This document shows positions 10,673-22,258 of a stretch of DNA of 64,000 nucleotides, in pieces. Position 1 is the stretch's first letter. Each line of letters begins with the position of its first letter. The position numbers were made by a program, and so were the translations under genes. The notes beneath the pieces were generated by a model. It searched no databases and had not been told where the DNA came from. It was given only the letters and a program-made list of their open reading frames with translations. The DNA is from Girardinichthys multiradiatus (taxonomy: Eukaryota; Chordata; Actinopteri; Cyprinodontiformes; Goodeidae), in the NCBI RefSeq assembly GCF_021462225.1, contig NC_061817.1, forward strand, positions 3,222,751 to 3,286,750, read 5' to 3'.

Positions 10673-11848
10673 TAACAGAACTGGCATTTTGGAACAGCAA
10701 GCTCTGCACTCATATATAGAATAAACACAAACAATGACTTTCCAAAATAAAATCATTCATTCCAAGTTAAAATATTTCAATCAACAAACTATTTAACTAG
10801 GCTAAGAACGCTAAACTAAAACTACTGAGCAAACTAAAAGAACGTGGATAACTTATAAATTAAATTAAAAAAAGGAACAGGGACTAAACCATGACAAATA
10901 AAAGTATGCAATGATACCACAGTTCTGTGTGGATTTTTATGTTTAAGAACCAAGGTTGGTCCTGAGGTATTTGGAATGAAGTCAAAATAAGGCTCAATGG
11001 CCATTAGTATTAGCTAAGCAGGTAGCCTGCTAGCACTTAAATCGTTTAGCTTTTAGCACCACAAACAAAGCAAAACACAGTGAAAAGACAATGTTTAGAT
11101 TTAATCATAAACTAATTTTCTCTGCCAAGACACCACCTCTTAAGTAAACCATTCTGATGAACAGGAGGACAGGAGTTCCAAAGCGTAATGACTTGTGTGG
11201 TGGGTGATGAACAAAGAAGACTGCTGACTGCTGTCAGTAGTCTCATGGAATAGCATCTGCTTCCTGGATCGGCACTCAGGAAGGTGTGCGTTCAACTCTG
11301 GCAGTTCGAACACTGTCCTCTCTCTGGGCAGTGGAAGGGGAAAGCCACTTTACTCTCTGTGTTTAGAGACATCGTTCCCTGGGGGAACCTCTGGCTCAGA
11401 AAGAAAGATTTAACTCAACTTGTCTGAATAACCCCCGTGATAAGAATGCTGAATACACATACAGCAGATCATAACTGAACTTTTGACCAGTTTACGACCA
11501 AGAGAACACAAACATCAGATCATACTCAACTTTGGATTCAAGATTTGAAAAGGCACTCCAACGTTCATGTGCGCAAACCTGGGTGCACTCCAATGTTTTG
11601 TACTATGTCATGGAGATTCCAGCTATGACTCCTCTTTTCTGGCTGTCCTAAAAGTAGAATAATGCTGTACATTCTGGGATTCAGAGTTTTTGCCAATCTC
11701 TTTCTTTGTGTAGTATAGATGTTGTTCTCCATCCATGGCTGGCCCTAACACATCCTTAAGGGGAAAATGGTGACACCGAAAAGTTGGCTTTAAAGTTCAT
11801 TGCAGAAAGATAAATTGCTCTTTTCCAACAGAAAATGAGGCAATCCAT

Positions 11849-12909
11849 TTTCCTGACTCGCTCCTCCAAAACACTCCAAAGTGACTCAATAATATTTAGA
11901 TCTGGTGACTGTGCAGGCCATGGGAGATGTTCAACTTCACTTTCATGTTCATCAAACCAATCTTTCACCAGTCTTGCTGTGTGTATTGGTGCATTGTCAT
12001 CCTGATACACGGCACTGCCTTCAGGATACAATGTTTGAACCATTGGATGCACATGGTCCTCAAGAATGGTTCAGTAGTCCTTGGCAGTGACACGCCCATC
12101 TAGCACAATTATTGGGCCAAGGGAATGCCATGATATGGCAGCCCAAACCATCACTGATCCACCCCCATGCTTCACTCTGGGCATGCAACAGTCTGGATGG
12201 TACGCTTCTGTGGGGCTTCTCCACATCACAATTCTCCCGGATGTGGGGAAAACAGTAAAGGTGGACTCATCAGAGAACAATACATGTTTCACATTCTCCA
12301 CAGCCCTGATTTGCGCTCCTTACACCATTGAAACTGACATTTGGCATTGGCATGAGTGACCAAAGGTTTGGCTATAGCAGCCCGGCCGTGTATATTGACC
12401 CTGTGGAGCTCCCGATGGACAGTTCTGGTGGAAACAGGAGAGTTGAGGTGCACATTTAATTCTGCCATGATTTGGGCAGCCGTGGTTTTATGTTTTTTGG
12501 ATACAATCTGGGTTAGCACCCAAACATCCCTTTCAGACAGCTTCCTCTTGCGTCCACAGTTAATCCTGTTGGATGTGGTTCGTCCTTCTTGGTGGTATGC
12601 TGACATTACCCTGGATACCATGGCTCTTGATACATCACAAAGACTTGCTGTCTTGGTCACAGATGCGCCAGCAAGACGTGCACCAACAATTTGTCCTCTT
12701 TTGAACTCTGGTATGTCACCCATAATGTTGTGTGCATTTCAATATTTTGAGCAAAACTGTGCTCTTACCCTGCTAATTGAACCTTCACACTCTGCGTTTA
12801 CTGGTCCAATGTGCAATCAATGAAGACTGGTTACCAGGCTGGTCCAATTTAGCCATGAAACCTCCCAAACTAAAATGACAGGTGTTTCAGTTTCATTGTC
12901 CAACCCCTG
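11849..12909 (-). pseudogene. broken DD36E Tc1/mariner transposon with transposase relic
   Basis: Second copy of the family at 44222-45491, in the same orientation. The right end CAACCCCTG (12901-12909) next to TA is intact, but homology stops at about 11849, so the other end is lost. The transposase reading starts at 12723 (MGDIPEFKRG). A one-base deletion near 12302 shifts the frame, and the reading continues with VLFSDEST, GGGSVMVWAA and a TGA where the sister copy has CGA (about 12072). It then runs through DDNAPIHTARLV and SPDLNIIESLW. The catalytic residues are visible but the gene cannot make a whole protein. Confidence 0.9.
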
Positions 12910-12911
12910 TA

Positions 12912-13745
12912 GATATAAACATTTTATTTCTATCGGCTGCCGCGTTGGACTTTTGAACAGGTGCTACGGAGACCTACGTAGGTCAACTCTATTCTGGTCC
13001 ACACTCCAAGCCAGCTGGTGGCAGTAATGCATCACATCATTGTATGCCAACCACCAGAAAATGACAAAGAAGAAGATATCCGTGTTGTTCAATGTGGGTT
13101 GCTAAGTTACTAGCTTGGGAGCTCACACTTGCTGATATTACAATGAGTTGGTGGTGAACAGATGAGTGAGTAAAAGAAGATGGCTTCATCCAAAATACGT
13201 AAAGTGGACTATGAAAATAGCACATTCAAAGATGAATGGACAGAAGCATAGGGTCTCTTACAGCACAACAGTGAGCATACGAGTGTTCCCTGTGAGTACA
13301 GTGGATTTCAGGAAAACACAAAAAGCCTTTCACTGATTGGGAAATGATCACAGAGTGCATGGAAACTGTGGCAGAAACACCTTAAGATGGAAAAGAAGGA
13401 CAAGAACTTAAGGACAAGGTTAAGCAAATTCCCCTGCCTGCCACAAGCACAACAAGGAGAGCAGAATTATATCAAGATGTAGTGACCCAGCTTGACTGAG
13501 CCATTTAAAATATGTTTAATATTGGTACTTAAATTGGATTGCTCTTTCCTGTTCAGCAGATGATTTCATGGGCATGAATAATTGATCAGTAGTTAAAAAA
13601 AACCTCTAGTGTTAATTAAATGTTAAATGAAGATGAAAGAAAATATCTTTGTCTCTTGATTTAAAATGTTTGGACCCCAAATTTTTTGGATGAGGGAGGG
13701 AGTGGAACTCCTGCTATTTTAATTGGGGGTCCTTGTACTACATGG
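12912..13745 (+). pseudogene. hAT-type (GTF2IRD2/ZBED-like) transposase relic, copy 1
   Basis: From 13178 the plus strand reads MASSKIRKVDYENSTFKDEWTEA, typical of the N terminus of hAT transposases of the GTF2IRD2/ZBED-like group. Downstream, after frameshifts and stops, comes QIPLPA-TTRRAE and a VTQLD segment of the same family (about 13410-13495). The zinc-finger and catalytic regions are missing or unreadable. The stretch 13440-13740 is paralleled at 29290-29610, so the window holds two decayed copies. Family assignment is from motif memory and should be treated as moderate. Confidence 0.55.
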
Positions 13746-15232
13746 AAAAAAAACTGCTATTGATGAAATTTCTCCCATTCCTATTTTATTTCCCATCATT
13801 ATTTGTATTTTTAGTAAACAACTATTCATTTTTCTCTCATTTCCTTTTTTTTATGTATTCAGAGTAGTTTGGAATCCTGGTTAGTTACATATAATCAGCT
13901 AACTTGGACAAATTTTTATGAACTTTAAAATTCTACCTTAATTAAAGAATATTTCCAAAGAATGTAAACAAAATGTAAAATCTGATGTGTTGGTCCATTG
14001 CAAATAAAGACAAACCATAACAGACTAATATACGACTCGCTCCTTTGACATGAGCAATCCCATAACAGGTGGTTAAATCTGTATTTCAAGGCAGAGAGGC
14101 AGGGTTTTGCATGAATTATAATTCTAATGAAGAATCCATAAAATGAAATTGATCTTTGAATTAGCAGACAGAGTGAGGCGATAGTGATTAGTGTGTTCAG
14201 CATGGCAGAGCTAATTAGTGCACCAGCCGCTCATCGTGAATGTGTGTGTGTGTGTGTGTGTGTGTTTGTGCATGTTTGTCCTTGTGTGGATTTATGGTCC
14301 TTGGTCTTAGACTTTAATTTCCTTCTCCTCCTGACATGTCAGAGGTTGTAAATCAGTAAGACACAAGCATACAAACACACTCACTCAGGCACATGTAGAC
14401 AAACCATCTGCGCATGGGGAAACATAATTTAGAGCCCACTGTGTATGTGTCCTGATTCACTCTAATCATTTTCTCATTTGACTTTACAGCAACCTTTGTG
14501 GTAATAACAGAGATAAACTCTGGATTCATGCAACATCATCAGTGCAAAGGTTTAACTGTTTGTTGACAAATATATTTTGAATTTACATAGGAATTTAAAA
14601 AAAATTTAAACTTTATTTTGATTTGTGTTTGTTTCTAAAAAATTATTAGCATACACTGCAGAAGGAGTTATGAATTTAAAATGTCCTTTCTTCTCTTTCT
14701 GGTTAAATATATTTCTTCTTTTGGTTTTACTTCCAATTTGTGTGGACATACTCCTGTATGGCTTAATAGGAAGGCTGACACAAAAATTAAACAACAGAAA
14801 ATATGGATGCGACTTACAAATAATGATGGTCTGCCTTGCACCTGTGTGTTACGGATGTGCATCTGTGATTTATTTATTTACATTGATGTCATCAATAAAG
14901 ATCATTGCAAGATCACTGTGTAGTAGTGTTAATTTAAACTAGCAATGATGTCTATGTCTCTAAACCACCAGGAATAATATATTTTGGTGCATTCTGATTA
15001 AAAAGTGGGTAAGTCAGTATGATTAATTATGGGGACCTTTGTTTTGTTTTACTGACAAACTTCTAAAAGTTAAATTTAAAATTTGTATTGAAATTTTTAC
15101 TTGTTTTACCTCTACAAATAAGTCATGAGTTATGTAACACATAAATGACACTAAGAACTAACAAATAGGCAAACAAATAAATTGAAATGAATAGATAAAA
15201 CAATAAAAAAAAATTGTAATTAAACATAAAAC
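13746..15232. other. anonymous sequence, possible regulatory stretch near 14150
   Basis: No coding gene recognised. A TG microsatellite lies at 14241-14265. The 14140-14235 segment just before it is non-repetitive, with two CTAATTAG/ATTAGT-like homeodomain-type words, and is the only candidate here for a conserved non-coding element. Open frames 13925-14203 and 14606-14942 have no recognisable motif. Confidence 0.35.
14241..14265. repeat. TG dinucleotide microsatellite
   Basis: About 12 TG units uninterrupted. Confidence 0.95.
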
Positions 15233-15328
15233 ACGGAGCGCTACAGGAGATCCTTCCTGCCCACAGCCATCAGCATCTACAACGGCTCTTTGAGGAAACC
15301 TTCATAATATGAGCTATAACAACATTTA

Positions 15329-16938
15329 CAGGTCCTTCTCAAAATATTAGCATATTGTGATAAAGTTCATTATTTTCCATAATGTCATGATGAAAATGTA
15401 ACATTCATATATTTTAGATTCATTGCACACTAACTGAAATATTTCAGGTCTTTTATTGTCTTAATACGGATGATTTTGGCATACAGCTCATGAAAACCCA
15501 AAATTCCTATCTCACAAAATTAGCATATTTCATCCGACCAATAAAAGAAAAGTGTTTTTAATACAAAAAACGTCAACCTTCAAATAATCATGTACATTTA
15601 TGCACTCAATACTTGGTTGGAAACCCTTTTGCAGAAATGACTGATTCAATGCGGCGTGGCATGGAGGCAATCAGCCTGTGGCACTGCTGAGGTCTTATGG
15701 AGGCCCAGGATGCTTCGATAGTGGCCTTTAGCTCATCCAGAGTGTTGGGTCTTGAGTCTCTCAACGTTCTCTTCACAATATCCCACAGATTCTCTATGGA
15801 GTTCAGGTCAGGAGAGTTGGCTGGCCAATTGAGCACAGTGATACCATGGTCAGTAAACCATTTACCAGTGGTTTTGGCACTGTGAGCAGGTGCCAGGTCG
15901 TGCTGAAAAATGAAATCTTCATCTCCATAAAGCTTTTCAGCAGATGGAAGCATGAAGTGCTCCAAAACCTCCTGATAGCTAGCTGCATTGACCCTGCCCT
16001 TGATAAAACACAGTGGACCAACACCAGCAGCTGACACGGCACCCCAGACCATCACTGACTGTGGGTACTTGACACTGGACTTCTGGCATTTTGGCATTTC
16101 CTTCTCCCCAGTCTTCCTCCAGACTCTGGCACCTTGATTTCCGAATGACATGCAGAATTTGCTTTCATCCGAAAAAAGTACTTTGGACCACTGAGCAACA
16201 GTCCAGTGCTGCTTCTCTGTAGCCCAGGTCAGGCGCTTTTGCCGCTGTTTCTGGTTCAAAAGTGGCTTGACCTGGGGAATGCGGCACCTGTAGCCCATTT
16301 CCTGTACACGCCTGTGCACGGTGGCTCTGGATGTTTCTACTCCAGACTCAGTCCACTGCTTCCGCAGGTCCCCCAAGGTCTGGAATCGGCCCTTCTCCAC
16401 AATCTTCCTCAGGGTCCGGTCACCTCTTCTCGTTGTGCAGCGTTTTCTGCCTTACTTTTTCCTTCCCACAGACTTCCCACTGAGGTGCCTTGATACAGCA
16501 CTCTGGGAACAGCCTATTCGTTCAGAAATTTCTTTCTGTGTCTTACCCTCTTGCTTGAGGGTGTCAATAGTGGCCTTCTGGACAGCAGTCAGGTCGGCAG
16601 TCTTACCCATGATTGAGGTTTTGAGTGATGAACCAGGATGGGAGTTTTAAAGGCCTCAGGAATCTTTTGCAGGTGTTTAGAGTTAACTCGTTGATTCAGA
16701 TGATTAGGTTCATAGCTCGTTTAGAGACCCTTTTAATGATATGCTAATTTTGTGAGATAGGAATTTTGGGTTTTCATGAGCTGTATGCCAAAATCATCTG
16801 TATTAAGACAATAAATGACCTGAAATATTTCAGTTAGTGTGCAATGAATCTAAAATATATGAATGTTAAATTTTCATCATGACATTATGGAAAATAATGA
16901 ACTTTATCACAATATGCTAATATTTTGAGAAGGACCTG
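15329..16938 (-). mobile_element. Tc1-like DNA transposon, 1,610 bp, copy 1
   Basis: Flanked by TA (15327-15328, 16939-16940), with ends CAGGTCCTTCTCAAAATATT and its inverse. Terminal inverted repeats are about 200 bp (15329-15528 and 16739-16938). Same length and structure as the copy at 47571-49180. The sharp interruption of the LINE tail proves both boundaries. Confidence 0.95.
15606..16610 (-). pseudogene. Tc1-like transposase with nonsense codon in DNA-binding domain
   Basis: Aligned with the intact sister at 47848-48852, the gene would start at the ATG at 16608-16610 and run 334 codons. Codon 53 (16452-16454) is TAA where the sister has TGT (Cys), inside the basic linker KK-GRKRC after the first helix-turn-helix. 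A 264-codon frame starting at Met 16400 continues to the normal end (SAKGFPTKY). It contains FSDESKF, FQHDLAPAHS and SPDLNSIENLW, so the DD34E triad is present. The Pro before Ile-Glu is Ser here. A protein started internally would lack the first DNA-binding helix bundle, so the copy is probably inactive. Confidence 0.9.
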
Positions 16939-16994
16939 TAATTTCCCTTTGGGATTAATAAAGTATTTTTGAAGTGAATTGAATTGAATTGAAT

Positions 16995-17519
16995 AAAATT
17001 CTGCAAAAATGTTTTAGAGCTATGGAAGGGTTGTATAAAAAAGTTGGTCTCTTTATAAAAATTAGATTCTTAAGTCTGTTATGATTTCATGCAGACTTGA
17101 ATTTCAAGTTGATTGATAATCACTTCTTTATAAAGTGGAACTCATAGATCAAGATCACATGATGCAGTCAATGGTTACAAGAGTTGCACTGAAACAGTTT
17201 CAAAATACCAATACAGCTGCTTGTAATGAGTCAGTATTATAGTGCTTCCATGGAAGTAAATTGTTTTTAACAAAGGTGTGTTGTGTCAGCATACCCCTGG
17301 TAAAAGTGATCAGTTGCCATGCTGATAACATTCTGACCTGATCTTTCATATCGAGGTTCATTAGTTTACTTGTAAATACAGCCATATTAAAAGCAAAAGA
17401 CAGATGCCCCAACATTATGTGTGCATCAGAGCCAGTTTATTGTAAAGCGTGAGTTATTGTTCAGATGAAACAAGCAGAGACTGGAAATATTACACGAGAC
17501 CAATAACAAACATTTCTAA
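16995..17519. other. no gene recognised
   Basis: AT-rich sequence with no motif or repeat recognised. Confidence 0.45.
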
Positions 17520-17700
17520 TATATAAATCAGAATCAGAATCAGAATCAGAATCAGAAAAGCTTTATTGCCAAGTACGTTTTTGGACATACAAGGAATTTG
17601 TTTTGGCGTAGTCGGTGCAATACAGTACAAATTAAACAGTATAAACATATCTACAATATAATATAAATATGGGGTAATAAAAAGTATGTTTAATACCTGC
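17520..17700 (-). mobile_element. short 3' tail of the 60797-type LINE
   Basis: An AGAATC hexamer array at about 17527-17556 is followed by GCTTTATTGCCAAGTACG and GGAATTTGTTTTGGCGTAG. This is the same sequence and order as at 60797-60925. The hexamer is the LINE's 3' terminal repeat seen on the opposite strand. Only about 150 bp was copied. Confidence 0.85.
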
Positions 17701-18611
17701 TTAAATGTTATTATTTTCAAAAGGTACTTTTATTCTGACAAAGGAACCTCATCAAAATGCATATTCTAATTTATTGAATATGACTATGTGTGCACACAGT
17801 TTCAGTAGGGTTGATTTAGGTGTTTAGCATATAGATTATTAAAGTTATTTCTAAAGCCAGTTAAGTCTTAGAAGTAACTGGCACTGCACAATCTCAAATA
17901 TCAGCTCATCAACAGACTTTTACTGTCAGGAATAATGGAAATAGGGTGTAACAAGCTCATTTTCTTATTATTGAGTAAATTTATGTTGTTATGGACAAAT
18001 TTAACTTGTGCCGCCAATTTTAGGGAACCTGTAATAACTATTTTCAGCGCTACTTTAGCCTGCTCTTAGGCAGTAGCTAATGAGCTAGTTATAGTTTAGT
18101 TATAGTTTCTATTAAACTTTCTGAGACATGAGATGTTTAAACTGTTTAGTGCACAAAACTTCAACTTTGGTGTTGGCAGCTTAGTGGACATTTACCAGTG
18201 CTGTGATAATTTGCAGCCATTAGACTTTTCTGTCTTTCATTTTTGTTTCTCACAAATTTTAATCTTCAGTAAAGGTAACTCCTTTAAATATAAAACACAA
18301 TTTCCTGATGAAACCCTTATTTATGAAGGAAAAACAAATGTATCCAAACCAACCTCGCCCTATGTAAAAAAGATATCGCCCACCCTTAAATCATTAACAA
18401 ACTTTGTTTTACCATATTTTTAGAAACCTGAGTTTCCAAAAAGTAGCCCGGATTACTGCAAAACCTGTCAAATCAAGAGATTACTTTAATAGAACTTCTC
18501 TAACAACAGGAAGTAGGAAAAAAGATTTCAAAACACAGCACATCCTGTCCCGATCTGAAGAAAATCAAGAAAAGTAGTTTGAGTCCACAGTTTAGCCACA
18601 TGTGCTTTTTA
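17701..18611. other. no gene recognised
   Basis: The 96-codon open frame at 18133-18423 has no recognisable domain. Nothing else supported. Confidence 0.45.
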
Positions 18612-19498
18612 AAGGTGACCTTTTATACTTCCTTTTAAACATTTGGGATAGGTCTATGGGCTATACAAAACATGTTAATTACCTTTTTCGCACAAAATCA
18701 TTCTAGAAAATGAGATTTCAAGTCTTCAGTTTCCCCTTTTTTGAGATCCTTTCAGAAAGAGTTGTTTTAGGGCCCTGTCACGTTTATGCAAATTAGCTGT
18801 ATCTGGCCACGCCCACTACTTTGTACACGTGAAAACAGAACCGAAATTTATAATGGATAAAACATAGTTGTGCGACCATGTACGACTACGTGGTGCCACA
18901 CAATAAACTGCTTGGCAGGAAAAAGTCTCCACATTGAACTGTTTTATATGTGACACACTGCTCCGAGCAGCTGGTTGCGAGTACACACAGCATCACAGCC
19001 ACTCTCTGACTTGCACTGAGAGGTGTATTCCTCTTCTTAATCCCTAGTCTGGTTTAATGGCCTTTATCACCACCTTCTTTTCTTTTTGTTTTTCCAAAGC
19101 TACATGGCAAATTAGTTCTGCCTCCCTGTCCGATGACACCATGGCAGAAAGAGTGGGAAATGTAAGAATTTGTCACCAGAAATATACGAAATTGGTATGC
19201 TCAACTATGAAGACGTAGACAATCGCTGCGGAGTCCACGCTGCTCACAGTACGCCCGTCTATGTTCTGCCCTTAAGACACAACAATAAGTACTTACATTT
19301 CTGTCATCTGCAGATTTGCCACAAACAGTAGAGACTGAATTTTTCTTCAGTCTAAGTCTCTCTGCAAAACCTGACGTGCACTGATGTGATTTCTCAAAGC
19401 AGTCCGTGGTGAAGTGATTCTAATGAAATTAGAAGTGAAACTTGTACTGTCTTCGGCAATGTGGCTGGAACATTGCCTTCAAAAATAAAATAAAATAA
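18612..19498. repeat. possible non-autonomous DNA element region
   Basis: The start, AAAGGTGACCTTTTATAC, resembles the ends of common fish hAT-like MITEs, and GCAAATTAGC...GGCCACGCCC follows. The other end and a target duplication could not be found. No gene recognised. Confidence 0.3.
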
Positions 19499-20890
19499 AA
19501 TTCAATTCAATTTAATTTAATTTAATTCAATTCAGCTTATTTATATAGCGCCAAATCACAACACATGTCGTCTCCAGACACTTCACAAAGTCAGGTACAT
19601 ACATTCCAATTAACCCTAACCAGTGCAGTAAGATTCAGTTATTTATTCAAATTGGATAAAAAGTTTTTCTTTCTAAGGAAACCCAGCAGATTGCATACAG
19701 TCAGTGACTTGTAGCAGTCACTCCTCCTGGATGAGCATGTAGCAACAGTGGACAGTCACTGGCATTGACTTTGAAGCAATCCCTCATACTTAGCATGCAT
19801 GTAGCGACAGTGGAGAGGAAGAACTCCCTTTTAACAGGGAGAAACCTCCAGCAGAACCAGGCTCAGTGTGAGCGACCATCTGTCACGACCGACTGGGGGT
19901 TTGAGAGAACAGAGCAGAGACACACAAAGAGCACTGATCCAGGAGTACATTTTCTATGGGAAAGAAAAGTAGATGTTAATGGATGTAGGTCCTTTAGACG
20001 TTTCATCTATAAAGAAAGAATAGATAAACTCTGAGCGAGTTTTCAAGATTAGAGTCTGAAAGGGGGCACATATAATTAGTTACAGTAAAAGTTCAGTCAG
20101 TTGCTATGTCTAGGAGAGAGAAAGGCTTAAACACTGAAAGACAGGGCCAAGGGGATCATCGGTAGAGGGTGAGCATTAAGTTGTTGCCAGCAGAAGCTTG
20201 GACTATGCCCCCCTCGAGGAAGGTATCACAGGTAGACAGAGTCAGACCAGGTGTAGCTTCTAGGAAGAGAAAAGAGAGAGAACATAAAGTTAAAAGCTGA
20301 AACGACAGCAAATAATGTAAAATTGGAGAGTAGTATGAGAATGTAGCAAAGAGAGTTAAAGTAGTCATTAAGTCCTCCAGCAGCCTAAGCCTATAGCAGC
20401 ATAACTACAGAGATAACTCAGGATAACCTAAGCCACTCTAACTATAAGCTTTATTAAAAAGGAAAGTTTTAAGCATAGCCTTAAAAGTAGACAGGGTGTC
20501 TGCCTCACGGACTAAAACTGGGAGCTGGTTCCACAGTAGAAGAGCCTGATAACTAAAAGGATCTGCCTCCCATTATACTTCTAGAGACTCTAGGAACCAC
20601 CAGTAAACCCGCAGTCTAAGAACGAAGTGCTCTGTTAGGAATATATGGAACAATCAGATCTCTGATGTATGATGGAGCTAGATCATTAAGGGCTTTATAT
20701 GTGAGGAGGATAATTTTAAATTCCATTCTGGATTTAACAGGGAGCCAGTGAAGGGAAGCTAAAATAGGAGAAATATGATCTCTCTTTTTAATTTTCATCA
20801 GAACTCTTGCTGCAGCATTTTCAGCTGAAGGCTTTTAACTGCATTTTGTGGACATCCTGATAGTAAAGAATTACAATAGTCCAGCCTTGA
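19499..20890 (-). mobile_element. L2 LINE, 3' half of a copy split by an LTR element
   Basis: It begins with AATTC-type tail repeats and the TATATAGCGCCAAATCAC tail. The 3' UTR runs to about 20450, followed by the end of the ORF. The minus-strand segment 20616-20798 reads HISPILASLHWLPVKSRMEFKI and LTYKALNDLAPSYI, the conserved C-terminal region of L2 proteins. The copy breaks at 20890 exactly where the intact sister at 57838-57850 is continuous, and resumes at 27197. It is 5'-truncated at about 28739. Confidence 0.9.
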
Positions 20891-20894
20891 AGTA

Positions 20895-21004
20895 TGTTGT
20901 GATTATGAATCTGAGAATATTATTTAATATTAATATTTTAATATTTTATCAAATAATATTTCGGTCTGTTAAGGGTTTTCCTGTGAATACCAGCCCAGTA
21001 AGGC
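20895..21004 (-). repeat. truncated 3' LTR
   Basis: About 110 bp matching the terminal part of the LTR at 22259. Homology ends at about 21004, where internal sequence is joined, which implies a deletion that removed most of this LTR. Confidence 0.7.
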
Positions 21005-22258
21005 GATGCAACATCTCTCTTTCAATGGCCATCTAATGTTCAGTCTGTAACTGAAAATATCTTTTAGCTTCCAGTTGTGATTTCTGCCGGAACAACAAGG
21101 TAAGCTGACAAAGAACATCTGAAATCAGAGCATCTCTAGTCGAACACTTAATGACGTTTACCAACTCCTGAATCCTCTCATCACATGCAGCAAGGTCAAA
21201 CTGATTTAAAACATCCCGCTCATCTGGAGACAAATGGATGAGCAACTTTTTGCATCTCCAGGTCTGCTGAATTCATCATGGAGTTTGATTCCATCATTCT
21301 GGCAGACACTACAAAACAACAGCAAAGTTTTGAGAAATTGCTAAAAGCAACAACATCTAACAAATGCTATATATTTATATTTGACTATACATATACTGCA
21401 AACATTTGTATGATTGTAAAACGGGCGCACAAATTGATCATTAAACCTGTGACTTGTGACAACACTATGCTCCAAGTGTTACTATGCTACTACTTTCTCT
21501 AAGGATATTTAGTGATTTTAGCATTAATTTTTCACCTTTCTTTGGGAGAACTAGTAATTAGATGCTACTCTTAACCTTTAAGGGAATTTTGTTTAAAATG
21601 CAAAGGAAAAAGAAAATTGCTACACCTCCTAAGGGTAATAATTGGAATTTGGATTTTGATACACCCCCCTTTATGGCAGGGTGGATTAGATTAAATTTGG
21701 GATTTAATCTGGCAATAAATCCTGTTCTTTCAAAACATAAAACAAACTATAAAGTTCCTGAATGGATACATGCATCAAAATTAGGTCAGATACTAAAATT
21801 AACTGCAAAGTTAATTCAGTTTCAGATTGTGGTCTTACACAAAACGCAGCCTCTGGATACAGATGTGCAACAACTGTCTGGACAGTGAGGTTAACTGAAG
21901 TTAAACCAAGTCTCAAGTTATTGCTTACACAGAAGAAACCAGACTGAGTTAGAACATCTAAAATTTTGCCTATGTAGCAGAGTTGATTGTTACTAGCACG
22001 GAGATATTGGAGTTATTAATTTGCCGAAAGTCTAAAATTGTGAACTCCTGGAATGTCACGAGTTATAATGTTCTCTTAAATATAATCAATGACATCTGAT
22101 GTTAGAACTCTGATGTTTTGAGTCCTATTGTGACCAGTGACAGCTGGTTTTAAGCTAATCACTTGGTGCATCAATAATGTGCAGTTGTGGTTTATTCATT
22201 CTCATTTATGTACAGTGCAAGCTGTTCATAATAAGGTCCACCAGCAGGGACGCCATAA
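21005..22258 (-). pseudogene. internal remnant of the LTR element
   Basis: Two short minus-strand frames, 21704-21916 and 21033-21245, are the longest in the internal region. I recognise no motif in either. The second is rich in charged, helix-forming residues and could be a piece of a structural protein, but that is a guess. The region is about 1.25 kb, far shorter than a complete gag-pol, so most coding sequence is gone. Confidence 0.4.
22237..22255 (-). promoter_or_regulatory. putative primer-binding site next to LTR
   Basis: Immediately after the LTR end (TGTAAGG at 22259 on the plus strand), the minus strand reads TGGCGTCCCTGCTGG. The TGGCG start and its position 3-4 nt after the LTR fit a tRNA primer-binding site and set the element's orientation as minus. 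The matching tRNA was not identified. Confidence 0.5.

Larger units (their letters stand above)
8682..11750 (-). mobile_element. probable solo LTR hosting a Tc1-like element
   Basis: Sequence on both sides of the Tc1-like element is related to the long LTR at 22259-27192. Shared blocks include GTTGTCCTGTGAATACCA (8971 against 22347) and AACAGCAA...CTCTGCAC just right of the Tc1. Also shared are ATTTTTATGTTTAAGAACCAAGG (about 10933) and a rich-text block near 11160-11400 like 26640-26820. The proposed ends, TGTTGTG at 8682 and CTAACA at 11750, fit a TG...CA LTR and the flanks CATA/CATC are a near-match duplication, but the ends are uncertain. No internal coding region is present, so it could be a solo LTR. 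Confidence 0.5.
15233..16994 (+). mobile_element. LINE 3' tail split by a Tc1-like element
   Basis: 15233-15328 plus 16939-16994 rejoin to a sequence nearly identical to 26338-26490, the 3' end of the LINE at 23330. It runs from the CTACAGGAGATCCTTCC segment through TTTCCCTTTGGGATTAAT to an AATTG-repeat tail. It is a severely 5'-truncated copy of about 150 bp. The Tc1-like element entered at a TA inside it. Confidence 0.85.

Noticed and set aside
17527..17556. AGAATC tandem repeat as an independent microsatellite
   Set aside because: It is the 3' terminal repeat of the LINE family seen at 60797.
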